Assembly (NCBI RefSeq): GCF_022581195.2
Contig: NC_061470.1
Span: 10,850,001-10,914,000, forward strand
From: Helicoverpa zea
Taxonomy: Eukaryota; Arthropoda; Insecta; Lepidoptera; Noctuidae
Direction of reading: 5' to 3'
DNA length: 64,000 nucleotides
Part shown: piece after piece, positions 25,116 through 39,230 of the stretch
Layout of the letters: each line of letters opens with the position of its first letter
Numbering within the stretch: the stretch's first letter is position 1
Notes under the pieces: generated by a model
Database searches by the model: none
Seen by the model: only the letters and a program-made list of their open reading frames with translations
Told to the model about the DNA's origin: nothing
Made by a program: the position numbers and the translations under genes

Positions 25116-25506
25116 CTAGGGATGTGCAAGCTGATCACTTATCGATGTTTTTAAGTTATTGATATCGATAAGTATATATTTTATTCCTATTTTGAGTCCA
25201 GCTTTGTTTATGTCTCTTGTTACGTTGATAAGGCCTTCGTCGAGTATTTAGTTTCCTCTTCCACCATGAATGGACAAGATGATCCTAATAGCTAGTTAAG
25301 AATTTCCTGCTACAACAGTTAATAAATTAACTTCCTCTCTATTATTGTTCTTAGTAACCTCAGACTTTAATTCTATCCAGCCTTCGTTTGCAGCTTTCAT
25401 CATTACCGTAGAAGCAAACTTTATAGATGTTATCGTAGAATTAATACTGGCATCTAAAGATTTTATCGATAAAATCCCACCCACAGTTCGCCAAACACAT
25501 CCCTAG
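25116..25506. mobile_element. possible 391-bp short-TIR element with internal TATCGATA palindromes
   Basis: CTAGGGATGTG at 25116-25126 is matched by CACATCCCTAG at 25496-25506 in inverted orientation, enclosing 391 bp. Inside each end lies an ATCGAT palindrome: ACTTATCGAT paired with ATCGATAAGT near 25137-25173, and the 16-bp perfect palindrome ATTTTATCGATAAAAT near 25469. The short TIRs recall hAT-type ends, but the expected 8-bp duplication is not clear. The 62-codon reverse open frame inside is probably chance. Confidence 0.55.
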
Positions 25507-26654
25507 ATCTAACCGACTGTCAAATCCAATTCAGCATTGCCCCCGCGCACGTAATTGATTTATTGATCGTACGTTACATTCGATACAAGATGAGCTGCGC
25601 CTGCGATGCATCCTTTACTCACAATTTCTAACTAGTTGACCGGCTGACCTCGATCACATAAGTCATATGGATTGTAGGGGACGATCGTACGAATCATATT
25701 GAGTATTAATGCTTTGTAGAAGTACAAATAGGGGATATTTCTTTAAAAAAATAACATAAAAATGAAAAATGAAGACAAAGAAACGATATCTATTAACAAG
25801 ATGATTGGAACTCGGTTTTGCATACGAAGTAACAATGTCTATGGGAACTAATAAAATCACCATTGACTTGAATAATAAAAAAATGTGTAATCGCACAAAT
25901 ATGATGACGGATATGTGATGCTACAGTCACGCATCTTTGCATGCTGAGAAACTGATTACAATGACTGCTGATGACAGATAGAGAGCTGTCAGTACGCTGC
26001 CTGCGTGGAAAGTATCATAATCTTACATGATCATCAATGTATAATGTTATTGATATATCGTTCCCTGATGATGTAAGCAGCTAAATTATAATTATGAAAT
26101 GAACGAGGTCTGTGAATGTTCAGGAAAATCATTTTGGATGTATGTATGTAGAGGTAGATGTTTAGGCAGTGTATGATACTCTCTGCAAAATAACACAAGC
26201 AGACCATACTGAAGACTCTATACACAGTATCAACACAAACATTTACATGAAAGAAACTACACAAACAATTCATGAGTCAAAAACAGACCCCCATCCATTT
26301 GAAGTGGTGCTCATCGCCAATGCGGCCGAATTTCAAAGAAGCCTAGTTGCAGCCGCTTTTCAGAATGCACCCATTCATGCTTCAGAATCATTAGTCCATT
26401 GAATCACCGAATTTAAAGCAAGCGAAAACGCGGATTTGAAACGAATTTTCGGCTCTTTGTTGGGTATTCAATAGCTCTATATAATTACAAGTATGTTTGA
26501 GTTTATTGGTGAAAAATGGGCGATGCTTTTTGGTTTAGATCCAAAGGGTTGATCTTTTTTGGTAACGGAAAACCAATTTTTCAATGCACATTTCAAATAG
26601 CAGCAGCAAACAGAAATAAAAAACGGCAAAGTTGTACAATAAATTGAAAATAAT

Positions 26655-27141
26655 TCAAGTGCAGTAAAAGCGACAAAAAGACACGCAGAACACGAAAACA
26701 CCAGTGCTATTGAAAACAGCCCTCCAGAATACTTGCACAGTGTCGAAACTCAATGAGTTCGCGATATAAAAGCTGTTATTTGCCGTAACGAACGCCTTTG
26801 TGCGCAGGAATGCCTTTACAAGCACTATCTTAAAGACGGATTGCCGTACACCGGTGCGCGGCTTCCACGCGGGGGAGACACAAGCCGCTATGACGGCGCA
26901 ATGCAAACAATCCCCAGCAATAGTTTCCAACGAACTAGCCATAAACAATCCGATAAAGGTACCGAACGAACAACTTTTGATAGTACGTTGCTTTTTATGC
27001 AAATTCGTATGGCGTTGCGAAATATCGATGTGCTCAGCGGGCTCGTTGTCTTCGCTATTTATATCTCTTGTTATAGCTTTAATTCCTGCTATTGTAGTTT
27101 TGTGTAAGGTTGTGGGAAGATTTATTTTAAATCACTGTTAG
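26655..27141. other. GC-richer block open on both strands, possible conserved element
   Basis: Frames of 113 and 88 codons on the plus strand and 115 codons on the minus strand overlap here, with no recognisable domain in any. The centre (about 26810-26960) is GC-richer and contains CCATAAACAATC, a forkhead-like site. Mutual overlap of three frames argues against a gene and fits a regulatory island. Confidence 0.25.
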
Positions 27142-30100
27142 AAAACTTTCTTCAAAAATCATTTTGAGTCGTAATAACTCCGTGATATTTTCCTTAAAAT
27201 ACCGCCGCAGACCAATCAATAACAATTCAAAACTTTCTTAAATCAAAAACTCGTGCAATCTGATTCAAAAGGAAGTTATCAAACGAAAAAGAAGACCTAT
27301 TATCGGAATGTCATCAAAAAGGAATAACACAGCTTCACCCTTTCGCCAACTTAATTAAAATCTTCGCAAAAAATCTCCGAAGGAAAAACTTTGACCCTTC
27401 GATAAGGTTAATAAGTTTTTAACTGTGGCTCTGCAGACTGAAAAATTGTACCCTTTACTTGGAAATTTGTCGAACAATCAAAGAATATCAAAGATTCCAT
27501 GGCTAGGGTCTATTGTCGCGATTTCTTGACTTATAAACCCCTTTGTAGTTGTTTGGGGTATTTTTCCGAAGATGCTTTATTATAAACTTTTTTGTTTGTT
27601 TGCGGAAAAATGTCAACGTGATATCGGAAGTTGGTGAAACGTTTAGAATCAGTCGTGACAGGATTATTTGTATTTTACTAACTTTAAGTAACTCTTAAGT
27701 AAATAATGTCTTTCCTATTTATACCAATACTTTTGGTCTACTAACTTTATCAAAGTCATCAGTTGAAACGCTGACCATTCCTATCAATTGATTAGAATTA
27801 ACGAAATACGATTTAACGTATGTCGCCGCCATATTGTGATAAATGATACACGATGATGTTTCATTTTTTTTGTAAATTGCCTATTTATCACTTTAAATCA
27901 TGTTTCTGTCTATGTAATGGTCAATCTAATAAGATTTCTCATGTAATTTGAAAAATGTTTGACGAAAATTTACACTTTGTTGCATTATTAAGAGTTATCT
28001 CCGGATTTACTGAAACAATTTTCATAATTCTTTTCCCAATAGCCAGCTACTTTATTTGGGAGTGTCATAGGGTATATTATTTCCATGTGTAAGAATTTAT
28101 TTCCTCGGAATATGGATGAAACCGCAGGTGTTAGGTGGTGTAGGTATAAAACTATTATTATACTAGGTACCTAGGTATCTGTTGACGCATTATAAATAGA
28201 TAATGTAACAAGAATAGCTTCTCCTGTTGGTTCTAGAGAAATATAAATCTTGTCCACTGCAATGGATGCGTTACTCATACCCCTTGTACATACGTATCAA
28301 AAGATTTACAATATTGACTCTACCATTGCGACAAAAGATAAAGAGATCTCTTGTTTTTCTTTCACAATCAAACGAACAAACAAAGCTTGTTATTCATTAA
28401 ACATATAATAAACTTATTGTATCATAAACAAGCAGTTAGTAACATAATTACGCCGACAGATAGCGCCCTTTGTAATAAAACCTTATTTTAGGAACGAATC
28501 TTTTTAAATCTCGCGTACAGGCACCTGTCATTAAATGTACACAGCCAGACACCTGACATCAAAACTAGGTAAACATTACAATACAAGCGCATTTATACGA
28601 GGCTACTATTTAATTTCTGAAAGCAATAATAGTGCTACATAAATCATAAACACCTTTCTTTTTAGGCAGTAAAAACGTTACTTTCATCTCAGCGCGCATA
28701 GATGGCGCTGTACTAAAATCCAACTGTAAATTATAGTTTAATGTCACTTCACGGCGAGACATGAAAGAGTGACGATGCTATTTTTGTACACACCAAAACG
28801 AAAACACTCGAAATTAGTTTATGACGTTTGTCTGTAGTTCGATTTATTTTAATTTTGTTATTTTCGGGGGCGTCCGTACGCTTATTATGTGTTGGTCGTA
28901 AACCGTGTAGTTCGACACTGAATTATCTGCCGCTTGGCTTGACTAATGATGGCCGCAGTAGGTATTCTCTAATTTAGTCTTTATTGACATTTATCGATGA
29001 TCGGCCACTCACGCGCCGGAAACTCGACCACAATTTGATGTTACTTCACACATTCCAACATTCCAATGTTTTTTGTTTTCAAATTGTATTTGTCAGTCAG
29101 CGAGCGGTTTTTCATTCGCTCGTTTCCTACATTCGTAAGACTCATTAAGGTTTCGACAAATGGCATGCTCTTCATATCTGTCTAAACTATTATGTGTTCG
29201 CGATTTTTTGATCTATATCAAAATTTGAGTACTTCCAAAATTATTTTATACTTCCCAAAATAATGCCATCTCCACTGCAAGCTTCTCAGTGTACCAACAG
29301 TGTTGTTGCTCACGTCTGGTTCAGTAATTTATTGTTATCCATCGCACAATACGAAGCTAATCATAAATTTCGTTAACAACTGGAGCGATCTATCGACATT
29401 AAATTAGCAGTGGTCTATTCACTGATAATTTATGTCCCTAAGACGATGCCAAAACGCGACCGTCTCACACCGAGAAGAATGACAATATATCGATGGATAT
29501 AATTCCATCGATAAATATACGACACCCAATAAACATGACTAGTATCAAGCTTGTTGAAATAACATATTTTGAAATAGAAATTACACACGCGATACAGTTT
29601 GAAAAGATCATCAACATAAACAAGCATTTGCTTGACATACAACATGGAGACCACAAGTGAATTGACTCTAACTAAATAAATAATAACGTTTTCGCCAACG
29701 CAAATCCATGTTTGATTATAGATACGCGCACTCACACTCGTGACCTTAACGTTCTGATTTCCAAGCAAATCAAAGAGAAAGCATCGAGGGACGTCGACAA
29801 GAGAAGCAATCAGACGGCTCATCAAACGCAACCTATCATCTTGTCAGAAATCGGCACGCACGTTAATTTAATAACAAAAAAAGCCTAGAGTTACATTAGA
29901 AAAAAGGACAAAAATAAATGGTAAGTAGTGTGCGCGGCTTCTCTCGCTCGCTCGCCCGGCGACGCCCGTAATTACGCTCCGAACACGCGAGCGCAACTTG
30001 AAAGCAAATGTCAAACTCACATATTTATTTCTCAGTATTGAATGCGCTCGCTTCTCGGAAGATCCGATGTAAACATCATCGTGTCGATGATGAAAGCGAT

Positions 30101-30534
30101 CTGCTTCTTTGTACTCGATGCTGATTAGTCTAATTTTATCCGACAAAAAACCACCACAAATATGTAATTTGTGTGTACCGTGACAACGCTTGGCGTGACT
30201 CGAGGCCCAATAATGACCGGAAAGTGTTCGGTACATCTCAGCCGAGTGGAAACTTTGTTAGTCAGTCAGCAATGTTACTTTAATAACCTCGTAATTAACT
30301 AAAACGAAGACGGCTCGTCGAATTCGTCCCGGTTTATTTATACACGGTCCCGCGTCGATATTCAGAAGCCAACTTGATAGATTCATAGCAGCGAACATCA
30401 AAGAGCGTACATTAATCATAACTCACATCAATCGCCGGTGAAACATTTCTGTTTTTATTGTAAATCAGTATTAAAAAGCGACAACGTAAGCATATGAATC
30501 AAACGTGCGCCTCGAGACGTCGACTATGTGCAAT

Positions 30535-30770
30535 AAATTCGTGAAAACGTAAATAAAAAGTGTAGCGGCCCGATCGGACCACCCTGCGGTACACCTGTTG
30601 AATCTATTAGCGCGCACCGCCGATACTATCGGCCGCGGCTCGTGTGTCCTGCCGCGCGGTGCTGCCTGCTCCCGGCGAGCACCACAATCTGCGTCAACAT
30701 CTGTCCCCGCGATTGCTTCCCAAGCAAATCGAGCGTTTCGATAGTTTTTTTAAATTACAGCCGATGTAAG
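30535..30770 (+). other. CpG-rich open segment ending at a strong donor-like site
   Basis: This stretch is clearly richer in GC and CpG than the flanking intron, especially 30570-30720. One plus-strand frame stays open without an ATG for about 85 codons to about 30795, but its translation resembles nothing I know. GAT|GTAAGT at 30763-30771 is a strong splice-donor consensus. It might be an alternative 5' exon with its promoter, or a GC-rich enhancer. No start codon or known peptide supports coding. Confidence 0.3.
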
Positions 30771-33515
30771 TGCGCCTCGACTGCGCCAAACTAATAAAAG
30801 TTATACTTCCTACGAAGTGATATTTATGTATGTATTACGTCTGGTTTCCATCTTTTACGATCGTCAACAGTTACATATTTAATGTTCGATGTTTATCAAC
30901 ATTTCTTTCTTATGCAGGTTTTAGTGGAGCGATAAATTATTTATCATCAAAGACTTGCTTATTTTGAAACTTTTGTTTCTTCAGCGCGGTAATTCCTGGG
31001 TTTACAGCAGACGTCACTGACATTATTAAGTAAACGCCCGTACTCTTTTATCATACGATTTGATGTTTTAAGAACGGATCGTAAATTCAAAGATAGTGTG
31101 TGAAATGATTACATTTTGGCAGGACTCGAAGAGGTTGTGTGTGATGTCAGTGTGTACATAGATGTGAACGAGTATTACTCAGTAGTTTGCTAATTGAGTC
31201 ATTCTGAAAATCCGTGAAACACTGACGCACCCTCCTAAATTCTTAACAATGAATTGGAATTAGAGCATTTAATGAGTCTAGTCTAACGTCTGTGCATTTA
31301 TTGCCAATATGCCATTAAAAAATCTGCTGCTGAATTTTATTCTCATTTCTTCTGATTCCGTGACCAAAGTCAGACGCTAGTATTCGTTACCTTTGTAGCC
31401 TTTCATGTTGTGATTCAGCCCTCGATTTTACAACAAGGCCATAGAATCCGTTTGCAGCTCTCTGTCGACTTTTTATATTTAAAAGCTGTCTTTGTCTTTC
31501 CGAAGTGTTCACGTTTAATAAGATGCATCTGTTACTACTATATTTTGGGGACATCTTCCAACGTCATGTAGTGGCGGGCGACCGTAGGTATTTGGTTACA
31601 GGATTTCCTCGTCCGCAATTTTAAACCTTGTGTCCTTGTAATAAGGATTATGACTTGCAGCAATATTTACACCTTTGATGTATTTCGATTTCTTTTTGTG
31701 TGAGAGAAAATTTTCGATTGCGCATCGGGACACGACAGGATGAGTAAGAGTTGTCAATATTTTTAACGGCTTATTCATAAATGTCTCACTGAATCCGTTT
31801 TCGAGATAATTTTGTTAGAATTCAGAACGTTCACCTTACACGATATTGGAATAAAAAGTGTATAACAACTACAATCGCTCCTAATTCAACGACTCCTATG
31901 TTCTCGTTAAATAAAGTTATAATACACTATTTGTCTGCCATCAAACTCTGATATTTCATAATAATTACGTTATTCACCGTAAGATTTGTCAAGATATTCC
32001 AAATATTCCTCAGCATTACACATCACTTCATTATTCGTTTGATCACCTAATGTTTTATGTATCTATATAGTAATTAGTTCGATCTCCTGATCATCAATAT
32101 TAATTTGCAATTACAATATCACGCCTCTGTACATGATTAGGTTCATTCCAGTTTGATTAAACTTTAATACGTTTTGTTTATTCATGATTTACTAGCTATG
32201 TTTTTGTTCAATATTGAACGTTTGATCATCCAAGTTTTTATAAGGCCTCTTTTATGGGGGATTAATTTTTTTGCTCTCGTTAATAAATTATGGCTTATAG
32301 GCGTCTGGTGATAATTAATCTTAATTATTTGATTAAGCTACGGATATGGCAGTCATTTCTGGTCTGGTGGAGTTAAATTATTATAGTTTGATGGCATGTT
32401 AGACACTAATACATCTACACTTCAATGGACGAGCGCTAACGAATCAGACGATATTGATGACCGCGCCACACACGATAACGAACGAAACAAAGAAAAACCA
32501 AACATAATCAGTAAGTAAACGGATAAAAAGCCAATCTTCTAAACTCAATCGCTTTTAATAAAAACCAGTAATTATAAATGAAAATGGCTCCAATACTAAT
32601 ACATAGGCAATTATCGTCGCAGCTAACGATCAAGGAGTATAACACTTATCGGAACTACCGCCATATTACCTTAACTAAAACCTTATTGGGTTTCAATAAG
32701 AACCAATTTGTTCCGCGGCTACCGGAATCTAGTTAAGCACGAAACTGGACCGAAGATGGCGGTGTGTAGAGTCTAATATCGTTTGTAGTTGTGGTGGCTC
32801 CATATGTAGGGCCGTGTTAGTTGGAAGTGAACACGTGTGCGGAATATGTCAATTCATTATAAACTTTGTGTCGTATAGAAGATGATTTGTGACATATTAT
32901 AGAATAATGCGGTATCTGTTAGTACATGCATCCATTAAGGACTTATTGTTTCGTGTGTAGATACCGCCGAATTCTGAGTAATTGACGAAATTCGTCGGTG
33001 TGTGCCTGTCATTATGTGTTTAATTAGTTTCTGTCTGTTTATTGTTCGTATTATCGATTCTAGTTACGTTATCGTTGGGAAAGTTCGGTTTCGGATGAAT
33101 GGGTAGCTTGAGTGATTCATACAATGCTTAGAAGTTTACTTAGTTGATAGGATCAATTGTTCTAGCTTCTGAAAGTTGCGTAACTTTGCAAAGATTATTC
33201 CTAAACAAAAAAGCTTCCCTGTTCCTTTTGAATTCATCAGCGTTATATAAAAAGTTTTCGATCAGACTCGCCCTACCTGCAACTTCGTCAAATGCAATTA
33301 CAGCCCGTCGAGAACATTCGACTATTGTTTTTATTAAAATTAATTCTGAAAATCAATCAATTCAGAAGTTTCTTGTCGTCCCCTGTTGTTTGGAACATTT
33401 TTCTCTTTCCCCCTCTTACAGACAATAGAAAATGGTTATTAATATTCCTTGTAAAAAAACAGTGGTGCTAAACAATAGGTGTTGTTAATTTACTCATTAA
33501 GGATTCATGGGGTGC

Positions 33516-33550
33516 GCCTCCCCCCGCCTCACCCTCAGAGAGGGGGAGGC
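33516..33550. repeat. 9-bp GC hairpin (GCCTCCCCC / GGGGGAGGC)
   Basis: The arms 33516-33524 and 33542-33550 are exact reverse complements around a 17-nt loop, in a short GC-rich island within AT-rich intron. Function unknown. Confidence 0.7.
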
Positions 33551-36500
33551 AGATTCACACTGATATTGGCTTCCTTTGATACATTCGGCTTTGCTACAAA
33601 TTGAAATTTAATTTTGTATCAGTTGATGTGTCGAATTGTGGCCACTGGAAATTAACAAATGATTACAGCCATGCCTATTTTTTGTGTTCCGCGAGTAGCG
33701 ATAAAATATCACCATACAATAATAATCTAGCTGAAGAATAATAACATAACATTTTGGCTATAAATCAGGAATTAAAAAAAAATACAATGGGGCACAAAAC
33801 AGTCGATAATTTTAATAATACTTTGAATGACAAAACGCCATGACCACGTGGCGGGGGTCAGAACCGGTCGTAACCGGTTCTTAATAAAACACCATTCAAT
33901 CGAATTTCGTACAATCTACCACAAATGTAAAGAAACTCCACAATGACATGTCACGCTATTCTGACCTCTAGTTGATTCTAATAAGGGTGATAATTATATA
34001 AGACAGGCTACGTTATGGAACTGATTGGTACATTTTGATCGGCCATTCATTCGCCAGATTTGAATCTACGCAGATGTCCAGCTGGTCATATTAAATCGAA
34101 CGAGATCTATTGATAGGATTTTTTTATTGTTGTATTAATGGTCAATAGCGAATGAAAGATCGCGTGACTAAAAAAATCAGAGCTGTTTATTTTCTAGGAG
34201 GATTCTATTACTGTTTCAGACTGTTTGTGTAAACCCTTCGAAATCTATGGTCACGATATCGTGATTCGGAAAATGTCAGGTTAAGAGCTTAGAATATTTG
34301 CAAAGTGTAGGAATATTTCGTTACTGTTAAGCAAATTTTGCTAGCTATTATTTTATTTGGAAAGCACACTTTAGAATAATAAACATGGCGAACTCTTTTC
34401 GGTTAAGTCGAATTCATCGAGAAACTTCGAAATGTCGTTTTTACAGTATCTACAAAATAAAATACATTATTTTCCACTCAACAGAGCACTGAAATAATTA
34501 ACATGGCATCCGATCTTACGTTAATTGAACGTTTTCTGCAAGCCATCGAAACAAAGGCGTCAAAAGGAATATTTCGCATAAATTATTATTTTTCCTCTTT
34601 TTTCCAACACTTCATTGTTGGAGATATCGTTAATATTAATTTTTTGACACGGAAACACTGCGTTTTAATATTCGTGATACAGCCCTTTGTTATTTTAATG
34701 GCTGCCGATATTCCCTTTGGTAACTTCGTCAAAGAAGTTATCTATTTGCTTTGGTTGCAATTCATCGGCCGATTTGGGGTCGGAATCGGTTCTATTTGAA
34801 CAGTAATTAAAACTAATGACTACAGTTTCATGCAGAATAAATTCCCTCCCAAAAATCTGACGAAAATATTGAAAGGAAAGCGGCTTTTACCAAATGCAAA
34901 GAAAGATATCACAGCTCTGATTACTGACTAAGTATAGTGCATAACAAAAAAAGCTTGCGATAAGTGTGAAGCGAGAGGAACGGCTTCCTCCGGATAAGAA
35001 GTAATGACGCAACAAGTAGCACGTGTAAGCAGAATCGATCGGTAAACAATCGATAAAGGCCGCGATTTAGACGGTAAGTCAACGGCCTGCTTATCGACAG
35101 GTCAATAATTCAGTGTAGTTTTAGTTGAGCGAACTCACGATTATCTGAACTCTTGCGATGGTGTGCGGCTGTCAAAGTTTTCAAACCCTATTCGTAGACT
35201 GTTCCAAAATTCAAAATTCTTATATCAACATTTTTAATTCATGTTCTGGGCGGATTTTTGAGTTTTCAGTTGTCTACATTAGAAAGAGCGTTGGGTTTAC
35301 TTGTATCATTCTAAATAAGACGTGTTCTTTACTACTCGATGACCTTTCCGAACGATTATCATAATCGTCTTCCACTATAAAATCAAAAACTTCAGACAGG
35401 TCTCAGCCAAACTTTGAGAACCGCTCCCAGTGATCGATATACGCATTTTGACAAAAACAATGTACCCGATACGATGATAAAACGGTTTTTATATAATATT
35501 TTTGTTAAAAACGTTTAGTAACAATTGTAAGCCAACGGTGGACAGATAAAGTGTGTATCCGTTCCGAGTGATTGTGAAAAAACTTGCTGATTGTATTCGG
35601 GATATTCTGGTGCTGAGGTCGGTTTAATATGTTTAGCTTTATCATTGTTATCATTGTTTTCATGTAATCTTATCATACATAGATGATCATTTAGTACTCT
35701 GAAGTTTGTATTGTATCTATGAACGAAATCAATGTTAGTTCTGAATAGAGTCTGAAAATAAATAGTGTTTCTAAGAAAACTGTAATTAAATGTAAAGTTT
35801 TAGTTTTTTGAAGCTAGTTTGTGACTTCTTTAAGCTTAGCTCACCTATTCTTATAAGAAATCATCTAATCAGAGATAAACATAAACACAAATGAATTTTA
35901 TGAAGAAGAATGCATTAGTATTGTGAATACACACTGAAGCAGCCTTCGTTTTCCACAGCCTCAATAGACGGCTTAATAATATACAAACAAGCAACAACAA
36001 ACACAACAATACTTACGTGAAACAAAACGTTTCCACCATCCGTTTAGAACACATTAAGCGATTTACTTAATGTCTTGCCACCGTCAATCAATTACAAACT
36101 TAAAGCGCCAATCAATAAGATTGACATTCGATTGGGGATCCAACCGTCCTTGAAAACATCCGATCTAGACAAGCTCCGCGAAGGATGGCAGTGTCAAGGT
36201 ACTATCGACTCTATATCGATATGGTGAAGTTGATTGTCAGTTGACACGGTCTTCCAAGTTACGTCACTCCGAAGAGGATTGTTACCAATCTATCGAAATA
36301 GTTCTCTTAGGATGGAGGTCTAATGCATCGTCGTTAAATTAATGCCACGATTTATGACAGTCGGAATTAGCCCCAAACGAGGGCCAGCAATGGATCACTG
36401 TTTAGTTTTATTGATGAATGTATTTGAATACAAATAACTGTGACATTAGCCGCCGGATGATGTACGAGCGATTTTGGTGTTTACTCATTTGAGAATAGTG

Positions 36501-36811
36501 CCAGTTTCGGATGATGTAGAAAATTGTAGGGTAGTCATTTGTTTTGGTGATGGGCTTGCGAATAATTTTGTAATCTATCAAGTTGAGGAGGTAAATGATA
36601 CGATGTTGGAGCTGTCAAATAATGCCCGTTATGATTTCAATTGGCACTCAGAATTGTAGCTTCTGTTTTGAAATAAAAGAGGTTTTTCTGAGAGTTGTTG
36701 TCATAATCGGCAGGTCCCATGACCATCGCTTGTCGGCTCGCCAATCCATCACGAGCTAATATAAAAATGTCAACGATTCGAGTTACTCAATTTGCAATAA
36801 TTTTCAGTACC

Positions 36812-36885
36812 GCGGCATGGTTGAGCAAATCTACCATGCAGTAACCGTCTGCCGTGGATAATGAGGTTCGATTCCGCGGGAAGCA
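36812..36885 (+). repeat. tRNA-like SINE head (A box and B box)
   Basis: TGGTTGAGCAAA at 36818-36829 resembles an RNA polymerase III A box, and GGTTCGATTCC at 36865-36875 is a perfect B box, about 35 bp apart as in a tRNA. A complete cloverleaf with paired acceptor stem and anticodon arm is not convincing, so I call a tRNA-derived SINE head or tRNA relic, not a functional tRNA gene. Confidence 0.5.
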
Positions 36886-38977
36886 ATTTTCTTCTATAAT
36901 ACGCCGATTTTTATTTTTATGATCGTCTCGGAACAATGACTCGTGTGACTACTGTTTACAATAGTCTTGCGAAGCTATCAAATGTTTGACGAATATGTTG
37001 AATGGCAAATGTTTCAACAAATTCGTCAAATACAGCAAATAATTGATGTTGGCTCAAATTTTTGGAAAATACAATGCTTTTGTTATCACAAACATGTTGT
37101 GTGTCTAAGATATTGGCAAGTTTATACAAATGTTTGAGTAAGTTTGTATAAAATTTCGCAGTTTATTGCTAATTTTTATCTGAAGCGCCGTTACCTCAAA
37201 AAATTATAATATTTGTCTACTATTGTACATTTGTATCTCACACTTCGGCATAAGTAAAACCTATATCAATACCTACTCATTATCATCAAATATGAAGACT
37301 CAAAAACACTGTATTTTCTAAAGTTTTTCTTTAAACTCTTCATTAAGATCAATCTTATTGTCAAAAACTTCAACATTTTGACCAAAACCATCGACAAATT
37401 GTTCAGCACCATCCTCTGTTTATTTATATTACAAAAGAGAGTATTTGTCTCCAATGACAATAAGTATTGGAGGGCCCTCGATAATTGAGAGGGGTCTTAA
37501 TAACCTTCGATTATTTATTTAGGAATTTCGCCACCTGAGGCTTTGGTTAACAAAAAAACTCCTACTAATTATTTTAGACTTCCTTCAAATTCATTTCCAC
37601 CTTTATCGACATCATCTTTAGATTCAAAATTGTCTGTTTTAGCAAGTTTTTTTCTGAAAAGGATTTAAATCGAGCTGTAAGCTGTGGTTTACATTATTTT
37701 TCTCGTTTCGTTTGTGTTTGTAATTAAAGATTTTTTAGACAAACATTTAGCATTTGAAATGTTTAATAAATCTAACATATTTTATTCTGAGTTAAACACT
37801 GCAAAAATAGACGTTGTCTACAACAATATAATATTTAAAAGTAACTGCAAAAGTTAATCATCTTAATTCTAACCACATTCAAAGATGCATACATATAGAA
37901 ACACACATATAAAGACGTATGCTACAAAAGAGGAGGTTGGGGCAAACCGATACACAATTAAAGAGGAAAACAAGAATACTTGTAAGTACTACTGTTAAGA
38001 CGAATGTTGCGTAAAATCGACGCTCCCTCCCCTTCTCCCCCTTCCCCCAATCGCTAGGGACGACTGATTTACGATATCTAAACGAATGGGCTTTTGTTTT
38101 TTGAATATTTTGGGCATATTCAAGATTTTTATGTCTTGCGGTTTAATGAGTCTTTTTAAAATCAAACTTATTTTTTTTGTTTTTTTTTTTTTCTCTAATA
38201 AAAAATTATAAAGAAAATAATTACTAGACTGCTATTACTAGATTTAAAACAGTATCTTCTCAGTAATCCACCCTATAATAACAAATACGAGTGTTTTATC
38301 CAATCTAATCCACAGTACTTCATACTTAACCATCGTATTTAACCGTTAAACTTGGAAACGTCTTCCATCTCATTTGCATCCAACATATAGTAGGAATCGG
38401 TTTTCCTGGTAAGCACATCCCTGCCCCCACCCACCCCTTCGAATTCGGCGTTTTCTTTCTCTAATTGATAATTCTTGCGATCCCTCATCGGAGCTACAAT
38501 AATACAATTAATTCCCTTATGCCGAGACCTACTTATAAATTTCTTACGCGCAACCCTTGTAAGGGTAGGTTCACAATGTATTTATCTGTCACTTTATCAT
38601 TCAGTTTAGCAAGACAACAAAAATCATTAAAATGGGTAGCTAACTCAAGAAAGTATTTAGATTGTCGGGTCTTCTTTACCAATATTTTTTTTTCTAAGTC
38701 AAATTTGAATAAAACTTTTCACACTTATAAGGTTAACAACTAAATAAGTTTTTGTTTTATAAAACTTCAGCTGAAATAGCGGATTTATTTCCGTCCAAAC
38801 TTTCTACTATATTACGGAAATAGTCGTCTAATTTTATACTTATGTAGCCAATTCGTTGAGTCACCTGGCTAGACAGATTAAAATAACTTATTTTATTTGT
38901 TTGTGTTTTTGTTGTCACAACATTTTGTAATAATATCCAAAAATAATAGTTTTTTTTTTCGAAAAAATAATGTTAAC

Positions 38978-39100
38978 TATTTCCCGCATCGGGATAAAAA
39001 GTAGCCTGTGATGTCTGATGTATCCAATAGACAATTTCTTGGCAGGATCTTCTCCAAAAAATCTATGTTACCGAAATAACTTTACCGAGTTTCCATCAAT
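38978..39100 (+). repeat. fragment of the GGGATAAAAAGTAGCCTGTG repeat
   Basis: The sequence CCCGCATCGGGATAAAAAG continuing into TAGCCTGTGATGTCTGATG matches the middle of the same widespread lepidopteran repeat that left a relic at 11701-11905. It is truncated. The duplicated CRE cassette lies about 130 bp further on and could be independent of it. Confidence 0.55.
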
Positions 39101-39230
39101 GTGGAACCCCCTTAACCTCGTGCTGTATGTGTCGTGTTCACCCTTCAGACACCGGAGACTCGCAGTAATTGCTTCCCCGATGCGAGAGCGCATCTTTTGT
39201 TATCCGCTACTACACAAAAACATATTTAAT

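Noticed and set aside
26169..26402. 77-codon open frame considered as an exon
   Set aside because: No similarity to Cut or any family I know and no consistent splice signals.
29430..29831. 133-codon reverse-strand open frame
   Set aside because: Low-complexity, Cys/Tyr/Val-rich translation without a domain; overlaps another open frame; length near chance for this window.
29868..30236. 122-codon reverse-strand open frame
   Set aside because: No family resemblance; arises over a locally GC-rich stretch with few stops.
36812..36885. Functional tRNA gene
   Set aside because: A and B boxes are present but a full cloverleaf with acceptor stem and clear anticodon arm is not.
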